Assembly: GCA_003567835.1 (NCBI GenBank)
Contig: PWYO01000265.1
Span: 1 to 5,530 of the forward strand
From: Actinomycetota bacterium
Lineage (GTDB): Bacteria > Actinomycetota > Humimicrobiia > Humimicrobiales > Humimicrobiaceae
Direction: 5' to 3'
Length of the DNA: 5,530 nt
Notes under the pieces: model-generated
Databases searched by the model: none
The model's input: only the letters and a program-made list of their open reading frames with translations
What the model was told of the DNA's origin: nothing
Position numbers and translations under genes: made by a program
Part shown: one piece after another, positions 1 through 5,530 of the stretch
Numbering within the stretch: position 1 is the stretch's first letter
How the letters are laid out: each line of letters opens with the position of its first letter

Positions 1-641
1 AGACCGCGACAGGAACCGGGCAGAACTGGCTGCAGATTTTGGTGCTGCTTACTGTTTTGGCCCTGATTCCCACTATTTTAATTATGACCACTTCCTTTAC
101 CCGTATTGTTATTGTCTTTTCCTTTATAAGAAATGCACTGGGTACCCAGCAGATGCCCCCCAACCAGGTGCTTATTGGCATTGCTTTGTTTTTGACCATT
201 TTTGTGATGGGTCCCACTTTAAACCAGATCAACCAGGAGGCCATCCAGCCCTATTTGAATGAAGAAATCACCCAGGAGGAGGCCTTTGAAAATGCTGAAC
301 AGCCCATGCGGGCGTTTATGCTCAGGCATACCCGGGAAAGGGATCTGAGTCTTTTTATTAACCTGTCTGAAGGCCCGCGTCCGGAAACCAGGGATCAAAT
401 TCCCCTGACCACATTGATTCCGGCCTTTATCATCAGTGAACTGCGGGTTGCCTTTCAGATCGGGTTTTTAATCTATGTGCCCTTTCTGATGATTGATTTT
501 ATTGTGGCTTCCATTCTCATGTCCATGGGCATGATGATGGTACCCCCTATTATGATCTCTCTGCCGTTTAAAGTTCTGCTGTTTGTTATGGTAGACGGCT
601 GGTACCTATTGACCAATTCAATTGTAAGTTCTTTTACCTAG
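1..641 (+). CDS. fliP: Flagellar export channel protein FliP (5' end outside window)
   Basis: FliP is an inner-membrane protein that, with FliQ and FliR, builds the export channel of the flagellar type III secretion apparatus. The reading frame is open from base 3, and residues before the first possible start inside the window (TTG at 39) already fit the family (a QILVLLTVLALIP segment). The true start, with any signal peptide, therefore lies upstream, and about 212 C-terminal residues are present. Visible family marks are TSFTRI, the RNALGTQQMPPNQVLIG block, and the FliP signature PAFIISELRVAFQIGF at bases 420-467. A conserved C-terminal stretch follows (SMGMMMVPP, then ISLPFK, then VDGWYL). 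Several hydrophobic helices flank a polar segment of about 80 residues. The resemblance is closest to Bacillota FliP, as I remember those sequences. It ends in TAG, 15 bases before fliQ. The identity is very secure; the full length is unknown. Confidence 0.97.
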   Translation, partial: TATGTGQNWLQILVLLTVLALIPTILIMTTSFTRIVIVFSFIRNALGTQQMPPNQVLIGIALFLTIFVMGPTLNQINQEAIQPYLNEEITQEEAFENAEQPMRAFMLRHTRERDLSLFINLSEGPRPETRDQIPLTTLIPAFIISELRVAFQIGFLIYVPFLMIDFIVASILMSMGMMMVPPIMISLPFKVLLFVMVDGWYLLTNSIVSSFT

Positions 642-642
642 C

Positions 643-649
643 AAGGAGG
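643..649 (+). promoter_or_regulatory. Shine-Dalgarno site of fliQ
   Basis: A perfect AAGGAGG lies directly after the fliP stop codon and 7 bases before a TTG codon. It decides the start of fliQ, which has no ATG at its N-terminus. Confidence 0.85.
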
Positions 650-656
650 TTTTGTT

Positions 657-926
657 TTGAACCAGGAATTTGTTGTGCATATAGGAACACAGATGTTGTG
701 GACCATGGCCAAGGTGGCCGGACCGGTATTGCTGTCCAGTTTGCTGGTGGGCCTGATTATTGCCATTTTCCAGTCCGCAACCCAGATACAGGAGATGACC
801 TTAACCTTTATACCCAAAATTATAGCCGCTGCCCTGATTATCCTCATACTGGGGTCCTGGATGGGCTCCCAGGCCATAAACTTTACAACCGAACTTTTCA
901 GGAGCATCCCGGCAGTCATTCAATAG
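657..926 (+). CDS. fliQ: Flagellar export channel protein FliQ
   Basis: FliQ is a small inner-membrane subunit of the FliP-FliQ-FliR export channel, present in several copies per apparatus. The protein is 89 residues, the usual family length. It has two hydrophobic helices, roughly residues 17-38 and 54-70. Between them is the highly conserved connecting segment FQSATQIQEMTLTFIPKI (residues 38-55), which is diagnostic. The start is TTG, chosen because a perfect Shine-Dalgarno sequence sits 7 bases upstream and because the N-terminus then matches the family. It lies 15 bases after fliP and 10 bases before fliR, so it is part of the same operon. Nothing in the protein looks damaged or unusual. 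Confidence 0.97.
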   Translation: MNQEFVVHIGTQMLWTMAKVAGPVLLSSLLVGLIIAIFQSATQIQEMTLTFIPKIIAAALIILILGSWMGSQAINFTTELFRSIPAVIQ

Positions 927-936
927 GCATAAGAGT

Positions 937-1728
937 ATGATTGATAGTTTTGAATTTTTAAATGCTGTTTCTGCGAATATACTGCCCTTTATTATGGTAG
1001 TTACACGGATTGGAGCCATTATGTTCACCATTCCCCCTCTCCGGGAAAACAACCTGCCCCAAAGTGTTAAGCTGCTGTTTACCGTATCTGTTTCTTTTCT
1101 GGTTTTCCCCTTGGTGGCCATACAGCTGGATATTGCTGCTTTGAATTATTTTGAGATATTCACGTATCTGGCCACTGAATTTTTAATGGGGCTGGTGATT
1201 GGTTTTATGGTCACCATTATTTTTGCAGGCATACAGATGGCAGGCAGGCTCATCGATTTGAACAGCGGTTTTGGTTTTTCCAATTTGGTGGACCCGGTTA
1301 CCCAGGACACCATTACGGTGACCACCCAGTTTTATTCGGTGATATCGGTTACCCTGTTCTTTATCATCGGAGGGCACCGTTTTTTGGTACAGGCCGCGGT
1401 GGAAAGCTACCGGCTGGTGCCTTTAGGGGCCTATATATTCAGCAGCCAGGCGCTCAGTATCCTGGTAAGGGGGTTTGGGGACATTTTCCTCATCGGTTTT
1501 CGTATTGCCGCCCCCATTATGGCCGCATTGTTTATCACCGAGGTGGGCCTGGCCATCCTTTCCCGGGCCATACCCCAGATGCGGGTATTTTTAATTGGTT
1601 TCCCCTTAAAGATCTCGGTGGCTTTTCTAATCATGTCTTTGACCCTGGTTAACACCGTGCCCTACCTGCAGGGTTTGTTTGAGGATAGTTTTTTAAACAT
1701 CAGCAATTTTATCAGGGTATTTGCTTGA
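937..1728 (+). CDS. fliR: Flagellar export channel protein FliR
   Basis: FliR is the single-copy inner-membrane subunit that completes the FliP-FliQ-FliR channel and contacts FlhB. The protein is 263 residues, normal for the family, and mostly hydrophobic with about six predicted membrane segments. Recognisable family positions are the early R24 and the PP pair near residue 34, EFLMGLVIGF (81-90), GFGFSNLVDP (111-120), and AAPIMAAL...E..LA (191-206). The closing block is PQMRVFLIGFPLK (213-225). The family usually has Asn after PQM, and here it is Arg216. The start is the ATG at 937, with only a weak AGG-type ribosome site about 9 bases upstream. Translation may rely on coupling to fliQ, which ends 10 bases before. 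flhB follows after 12 bases. Confidence 0.97.
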   Translation: MIDSFEFLNAVSANILPFIMVVTRIGAIMFTIPPLRENNLPQSVKLLFTVSVSFLVFPLVAIQLDIAALNYFEIFTYLATEFLMGLVIGFMVTIIFAGIQMAGRLIDLNSGFGFSNLVDPVTQDTITVTTQFYSVISVTLFFIIGGHRFLVQAAVESYRLVPLGAYIFSSQALSILVRGFGDIFLIGFRIAAPIMAALFITEVGLAILSRAIPQMRVFLIGFPLKISVAFLIMSLTLVNTVPYLQGLFEDSFLNISNFIRVFA

Positions 1729-1740
1729 GGCAATAGGAAC

Positions 1741-2811
1741 ATGGAACAGGAAAACAAAACAGAAAAACCCACACCCAAAAAAAGAAAAGACGAGCGCAAA
1801 AAAGGGCATGTGGCCAAGACCCAGGAGCTGAACTCTGCCCTGATTCTTTTGGCAAGCTTTATCCTGTTCAGCGCATTGGGAGGCAGGATCATACAGAATC
1901 TGCTGCAGTTTATGACCAAAACCTTCAATCAGGCCCCTACTGAAGTGCTGAGCATGGGTTATATGAATGTGATGGCCGGTGAGGCCTTTACCACCTATTT
2001 GGTGAATGTAGGACCATTTTTGCTCTCCTCTGCGGTTATCGGGGTGCTGGCCAGTGTGGCCCAGGTCAAGTTTGTGGTATCCTTTGAACATATCAAGCAG
2101 GCCGGCTCCAAAATGAATCCCATCAGCGGGATGAAGCGGTTTTTTAACCTGGAATCCTTTATCTCCCTGGCCAAAAATATCCTGAAAGCGGTGATTATCT
2201 CCTATTTGCTGTACAAGCTTATCGAAGGCAACCTGCATGAGATTTTTTTGCTTACCGGCAGAGATGCCCATTATGTGGCCGAAAGAATATTGAACCTGGT
2301 TTTTGTTTTGGGCAGCAGGGTGGCCATGGTCTTGCTGGTCATTGCCGTATTTGATTATATATTCCAGCGCAAAAGGTATGAAAATAAGATTATGATGACC
2401 AAACATGAAATGAAGATGGAACATAAACACCAGGAGGGGGATCCCATGTTTAAATCCAAGCGTAAGAGCAAGCATGCTGAGCTGTCCAGATTGCGGATGA
2501 TGAAGGATGTGCCTGAAGCAGATGTGGTGGTAACCAACCCCACCATGTATGCGGTGGCCATACAGTACCGGGCAGAATTTGAGGCACCCAAGGTGGTGGC
2601 CAAAGGGCTCAGGCTGGTGGCCCAAAAAATCAAGACCATTGCCCTGGAAAATGAAGTACCTGTGGTAGAAAATGTATTTGTGGCCCAGACGGTATACAAG
2701 AGCTGCGAGGTAGGACAGGAGATCCCCCCAAATTTATATAAAGCGGTGGCCGAGATTTTGGCTTATGTGTATCAAAACAGGGAAGATTTTGACAAGGCAG
2801 GGATCCTATGA
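1741..2811 (+). CDS. flhB: Flagellar export switch protein FlhB, with NPTM cleavage motif
   Basis: FlhB controls the change of export substrate from rod and hook proteins to filament proteins. It has a membrane domain and a cytoplasmic domain that normally cleaves itself between Asn and Pro of an NPTH motif. The protein is 356 residues, a normal length. The basic N-terminal tail contains EKPTPKKRKDERKKG (8-22). About four membrane segments follow, near 32-48, 86-108, 142-162 and 185-207, with the conserved NPISGMKRFF (126-135) between the second and third. Next come the charged linker with HQEGDP (230-235) and the C-terminal domain with PKVVAKG and IPPNLYKAVAEILAYVY. The cleavage motif reads N266-P267-T268-M269: the usual His is Met. 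Residues needed for the Asn-Pro break are kept, so I expect cleavage, perhaps altered. A TGAGG, partly the fliR stop, lies 10 bases before the ATG. The gene overlaps flhA by 4 bases (ATGA). Confidence 0.97.
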   Translation: MEQENKTEKPTPKKRKDERKKGHVAKTQELNSALILLASFILFSALGGRIIQNLLQFMTKTFNQAPTEVLSMGYMNVMAGEAFTTYLVNVGPFLLSSAVIGVLASVAQVKFVVSFEHIKQAGSKMNPISGMKRFFNLESFISLAKNILKAVIISYLLYKLIEGNLHEIFLLTGRDAHYVAERILNLVFVLGSRVAMVLLVIAVFDYIFQRKRYENKIMMTKHEMKMEHKHQEGDPMFKSKRKSKHAELSRLRMMKDVPEADVVVTNPTMYAVAIQYRAEFEAPKVVAKGLRLVAQKIKTIALENEVPVVENVFVAQTVYKSCEVGQEIPPNLYKAVAEILAYVYQNREDFDKAGIL

Positions 2812-4916
2812 AAAAAAATATAGGATTTTTGGCCAAAAACACCGATATACTGGTGACCTTCCTGATCATTTTTGTGGTGCTGATGATGATCATCCCCATT
2901 CCTGCCAGTTTTATGGATTTTCTGCTGGGTATTAATATTGCCTTAAGCTTAAGCATTTTTCTTATCTGTATCTATACCCTCAAGCCCCTGGATTTTTCCA
3001 TATTTCCCTCTCTTTTGCTGGTGGCCACCATGTTTCGGCTTTCTCTGAATATTTCTACCACCAGGCTCATTCTTCTGGATGGGTATGCAGGAAGGGTCAT
3101 CAATGCTTTTGGCAGTTTTGTGGTAGGAGGAAACTTTATTGTGGGCTTTGTCATATTCCTGATATTGGTCATTGTAAATTTTATTGTAATCATCCAGGGG
3201 GCCAACCGGGTGGCTGAGGTTGCGGCCCGGTTTACCCTGGATGCTCTTCCCGGTAAACAAATGTCCATTGATGCTGACCTGAATGCAGGCATTATCAGCG
3301 AAGAAGAAGCCAAAGAAGCAAGAAAAGAGATCTCTTCTCAAGCTGATTTTTACGGAGCCATGGATGGCGCCAGCAAATTTGTAAAGGGCGATGCCATCGC
3401 AGGGGTCATCATCGTCATCATCAATCTGGTGGGAGGGCTGGCCATCGGGATGCTGCAAAGAGGCATGCCCTTTGACCAGGCATTGCAGACCTATAGCCTG
3501 CTTACCATCGGAGACGGGCTCATTTCCCAGATACCGGCCCTGCTCATATCCATTGCCACTGGGCTCATCGTCACCAGGGCAACCTCCGACAGCAATCTGA
3601 GCAAACAGATTTCCCTGCAGTTTTTGGCCCAGCCCAAAGCCTTGGCCATAGCCGCCAGCATTGTGTTTTTCATAGGGTTTTTGCCGGGGATGCCCCGGAT
3701 TGCCTTTTTTCTTTTGGGCGCAATTATCGGAACCATTGCCTATTTTCAGTCCCGGAAACTCAAAAGGGAAAAAGAGGAAAAAGAGCAGATGGAGCAAGAG
3801 CTGGAAAAACAGGCCCTGGAGCCGGCAAAGGATGAAATCGAGCAGGCCCTTTACCTGGATCTGGTTGAAGTAGAATTGGGTTACGGGCTTTTGAACCTGG
3901 TCGAGTCCAATGAGTATGGAGATCTTTCTGCCCGCATTGAACTGATTAAAAAACAGATGACCCAGGAGACAGGCTTTATCGTCCCCTCCATTCGGATCAG
4001 AGACAATATTCAGCTCGATGACAGCCATTACAGGATTAAAATAAAAGGGGTAGAAGTTGCAGAAAACAAGCTTCTGGTGGACCGGCTCATGGTGCTGAAC
4101 CCCACAGGCAAGGAATTTGAAGTGGAGGGCAAGGATACCAAAGAACCGGTATTCGGCCTGGATGCCCGCTGGATCGACCCCAAGCATAAAACCATGGCCG
4201 AAGAAAAGGGCTATACCATCATCGACCCGGTGACCTTGATGGTGACCCATTTAACCGAAGTCATCAAACATAATGCAGGAGAAATCTTGGGGATTGCCGA
4301 TGTGCAGAACCTGCTGGACAAGCTGACCAAACATAATCCGGTGGTGGTCAAAGAAGTGATCCCTAAAAAAATTGAATTAAGTGAGCTCCACCTGATTTTA
4401 AAAAATCTTTTAAATGAACGGATACCCATCAAGGATCTGACCACCATTCTGGAGACATTGCTGTCAAAATCAAAGCTCACCAGAAATGCTGATCTTTTGA
4501 CTGAATATGTCAGGCAGGGTTTGGCCCGGTCCATCACCAATATGTACCAGAACCCCCCGGGGACCTTGTCGGTGATTGTCATCGATCCTGACATTGAGCA
4601 GACCATACTGAATTCTCTAAAACAGGATGAGCACAGCATCAGCTCTTCCCTGGATCCCGAATCCATTAACAGGATTATGGGTAAAATCAAAAAAGAGGCA
4701 GAAGCGGTATCCTCCCAAGGGTTTATCCCCATTATTCTCTGCCTGGCCCCGGTTCGGCTGCATATCAGGCAGATTGCTGAAAGGGTCAAGCCAAATATTG
4801 TGGTTCTCTCCTATGAAGAAATTACCCAGGATGTCAAGATTGAGCCCATAGGCATTGTCAAATTTGAAAACAAGGAAAAAGTAAGGAGCAGCAGTGAGCG
4901 ATCAGGAAAACAATAA
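2808..4916 (+). CDS. flhA: Flagellar export gate protein FlhA
   Basis: FlhA is the large export-gate protein. It forms a nonameric ring beneath the channel, couples export to the proton motive force and binds chaperone-substrate complexes. It is 702 residues (family about 680-700). The N-terminal half has about eight membrane segments between residues 14 and 313. The FHIPEP signature is intact from R134 to D157 (RVAEVAARFTLDALPGKQM then SIDAD). By alignment from memory with Salmonella FlhA (offset 13), the proton-conduction and signature residues R147, R154, D158, D208 and D249 correspond to R134, R141, D145, D195 and D236, all kept. A lysine- and glutamate-rich linker (about 316-346) leads to the C-terminal cytoplasmic domain, with LGYGLLNLVE, IRIRDNIQL, LTEYVRQGLARSI and LAPVRLHIRQIAERV. 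The start ATG overlaps the flhB stop, with GGCAGGGA upstream. The 3' end overlaps the next gene by 23 bases. Confidence 0.98.
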   Translation: MKKNIGFLAKNTDILVTFLIIFVVLMMIIPIPASFMDFLLGINIALSLSIFLICIYTLKPLDFSIFPSLLLVATMFRLSLNISTTRLILLDGYAGRVINAFGSFVVGGNFIVGFVIFLILVIVNFIVIIQGANRVAEVAARFTLDALPGKQMSIDADLNAGIISEEEAKEARKEISSQADFYGAMDGASKFVKGDAIAGVIIVIINLVGGLAIGMLQRGMPFDQALQTYSLLTIGDGLISQIPALLISIATGLIVTRATSDSNLSKQISLQFLAQPKALAIAASIVFFIGFLPGMPRIAFFLLGAIIGTIAYFQSRKLKREKEEKEQMEQELEKQALEPAKDEIEQALYLDLVEVELGYGLLNLVESNEYGDLSARIELIKKQMTQETGFIVPSIRIRDNIQLDDSHYRIKIKGVEVAENKLLVDRLMVLNPTGKEFEVEGKDTKEPVFGLDARWIDPKHKTMAEEKGYTIIDPVTLMVTHLTEVIKHNAGEILGIADVQNLLDKLTKHNPVVVKEVIPKKIELSELHLILKNLLNERIPIKDLTTILETLLSKSKLTRNADLLTEYVRQGLARSITNMYQNPPGTLSVIVIDPDIEQTILNSLKQDEHSISSSLDPESINRIMGKIKKEAEAVSSQGFIPIILCLAPVRLHIRQIAERVKPNIVVLSYEEITQDVKIEPIGIVKFENKEKVRSSSERSGKQ
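4883..4888 (+). promoter_or_regulatory. Shine-Dalgarno site of the small membrane-protein gene
   Basis: AAGGAG lies inside the 3' end of flhA, 5 bases before a GTG codon. Its position supports GTG at 4894 as a genuine start and suggests translational coupling to flhA. Confidence 0.75.
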
Positions 4917-5175
4917 GCCGGACCATTCCACTCAGAAAGAAAGTGTTTCCCAAAACCGGCAACCACAGCAGCGCGAACAAGAAGGCAAAAATGATTACAG
5001 CTATGATGGAAAAGTGCATTGGCTGCTGGTTCCTTTGGCCGTGTTTATTGCTTTTACGGCCAGTTATTTTAACGATGTTGCCCTGTTTGAGGCTTTAAAA
5101 AGAAGTTTCTATGCCGGTGCTGCTTTTTGGGTGCTTGCTGAAATATTGGATTTTCTGCTTAAGAAAAAAGGTTGA
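4894..5175 (+). CDS. Small two-helix membrane protein of unknown function, coupled to flhA
   Basis: I do not recognise this 93-residue protein. Residues 1-42 are hydrophilic and rich in Gln, Asn, Glu and Lys, with a QPQQREQEGKND stretch, and look disordered. Two hydrophobic segments follow, about 43-59 (WLLVPLAVFIAFTASYF) and 71-89, joined by a short loop with the basic pair K69-R70. The chain ends in KKKG. The second helix carries acidic residues E83 and D86. The layout suggests a small inner-membrane protein with its tail on the cytoplasmic side, which is inference. The GTG start has a good AAGGAG 5 bases upstream and lies 23 bases inside flhA, so it should be co-translated with it. A role alongside the export apparatus is possible but unproven. 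FliO, another small export protein, is normally next to fliP and has one helix, so this is not an obvious FliO. The 3' end overlaps the convergent gene by 17 bases. Confidence 0.8.
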   Translation: MSDQENNKPDHSTQKESVSQNRQPQQREQEGKNDYSYDGKVHWLLVPLAVFIAFTASYFNDVALFEALKRSFYAGAAFWVLAEILDFLLKKKG

Positions 5176-5383
5176 GCTGGTTTTTGCTGTTGTTGTTCTT
5201 GATGATCTCCTTGGCAATCTCCAGCATGATGCTTTCCTTCTCTTTGTCGGTGTAAAAACGGATCTCGCCGATGATCTTATTGTATTTGGAAATATAGATC
5301 TTTTTTCCCTTGTACTTTTTTATGTAGCTGCTCAGTTGTTTGCGAAGATCTCTAACGTCTTTTTTAAGCATATGGATGAACAT
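5159..5383 (-). CDS. Small basic protein of unknown function, convergent with the flagellar operon
   Basis: This is a 74-residue frame on the minus strand, which I do not recognise. The protein is soluble-looking, rich in Lys, Ile and Asn, with no membrane segment. An N-terminal helix (about residues 5-24, LKKDVRDLRKQLSSYIKKY) is followed by a likely strand pair (KKIYISKYNKIIGEIRFY, 27-44). A second helix (about 46-62) and an Asn-rich tail follow. Evidence for coding is codon use: 47 of 74 codons end in G or C although the first two positions are A/T-rich, and the residue mix is ordinary. Against it, neither candidate start (ATG at 5383 or 5371) has a Shine-Dalgarno sequence. An in-frame TAG at 5398-5396 rules out an upstream extension. 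The plus-strand frame over the same bases looks like a shadow. It overlaps the end of the upstream membrane-protein gene tail to tail. Confidence 0.6.
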   Translation of the reverse strand: MFIHMLKKDVRDLRKQLSSYIKKYKGKKIYISKYNKIIGEIRFYTDKEKESIMLEIAKEIIKNNNSKNQLNLFS

Positions 5384-5530
5384 TGTATTTATTATCTATA
5401 TAATGATATCGGAACTGCGGTCCGAAAACATTAGCACAAGCAGCCCTTTGGTGAAAAAATGTTACCAGTGACCAGGCACAAGAAATATTTGAAAATTCAG
5501 GCAATAAAAAATATAATCATAGGCAAATAG
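5384..5530. other. Intergenic region with no recognised gene
   Basis: This A/T-rich stretch lies upstream of the minus-strand gene. Apart from the rightward promoter candidate, it holds only an imperfect dyad at 5410-5424 (CGGA...TCCG arms, five of seven pairs matching). No clear minus-strand promoter, RNA gene or terminator is visible. Confidence 0.5.
5489..5517 (+). promoter_or_regulatory. Putative sigma-70/sigma-A type promoter reading rightward
   Basis: TTGAAA (5489-5494, five of six consensus -35 bases) and TATAAT (5512-5517, perfect -10) are separated by exactly 17 bases. Transcription would start near 5524 and run out of the window, so the gene it would serve is not visible. The surrounding DNA is A/T-rich, which raises the chance of a random match, but the spacing and both boxes are good. 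Confidence 0.5.

Noticed and set aside
39..41. TTG at 39 as the start of fliP
   Set aside because: The frame stays open to the left edge and the residues before it continue the family's conserved N-terminal segment, so the true start is upstream of the window.
1693..2625. 310-codon minus-strand open frame opposite flhB
   Set aside because: It is rich in His, Gln, Gly and Phe with no recognisable domain, as expected of an antisense shadow of a strongly coding flhB.
2949..4250. 433-codon minus-strand open frame opposite flhA
   Set aside because: It runs antisense to well-conserved FlhA sequence and has a low-complexity His/Gly/Gln-rich composition and no family features. Its length reflects lack of stops, not coding.
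5222..5232. Perfect short palindrome AGCATGATGCT
   Set aside because: It falls inside the minus-strand coding frame, is only 11 bases long, and is explained by its codons.
5111..5434. Plus-strand open frame of 107 codons at the operon end
   Set aside because: It begins inside the small membrane-protein gene in another frame and lies mostly opposite the minus-strand gene. It has no ribosome site, and its composition looks like an antisense shadow.
5448..5468. Possible hairpin (TTGGTGA / TTACCAG arms)
   Set aside because: The seven-pair stem includes two G-T wobbles, is weak, and has no T-run on either strand, so it is not a credible terminator.

Overview
The window is the distal half of a flagellar type III export (fT3SS) operon on the + strand, followed by a short boundary region. 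In order it holds the 3' part of fliP, then fliQ, fliR, flhB and flhA. These are the three channel-forming membrane proteins, the substrate-specificity switch protein and the large export-gate protein. A small two-helix membrane protein of unknown function is translationally coupled to the end of flhA. A short gene on the opposite strand converges on it with overlapping 3' ends. The last ~150 bases are intergenic and carry a good-looking rightward promoter.

The organism is a flagellated bacterium. FliP, FlhB and FlhA read most like Bacillota (Firmicutes, probably clostridial) proteins, and the order fliP-fliQ-fliR-flhB-flhA in one tight run is usual there. This is judgement from remembered family sequences, not a search. 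A deltaproteobacterial-type lineage is not excluded. Base composition is moderate, and the short reverse gene is A/T-rich at codon positions 1 and 2.

Layout: fliP (start lies upstream of the window) ends at 641. fliQ starts with TTG behind a perfect AAGGAGG. fliR follows after 10 bases and flhB after 12. flhB and flhA overlap by ATGA. The small gene starts with GTG inside the 3' end of flhA behind AAGGAG. No promoter or terminator is visible between these genes, so they look like one transcription unit.

Together FliP, FliQ and FliR form the export channel at the base of the flagellum. FlhB wraps the channel and switches substrate class after self-cleavage. FlhA forms the ring that couples export to the proton motive force and docks chaperone-substrate complexes.

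Points that stand out are an NPTM instead of NPTH autocleavage motif in FlhB, the unrecognised small membrane protein tied to flhA, and the absence of flhF/flhG where they commonly follow flhA. I see no novel defence, mobile or CRISPR-like system.
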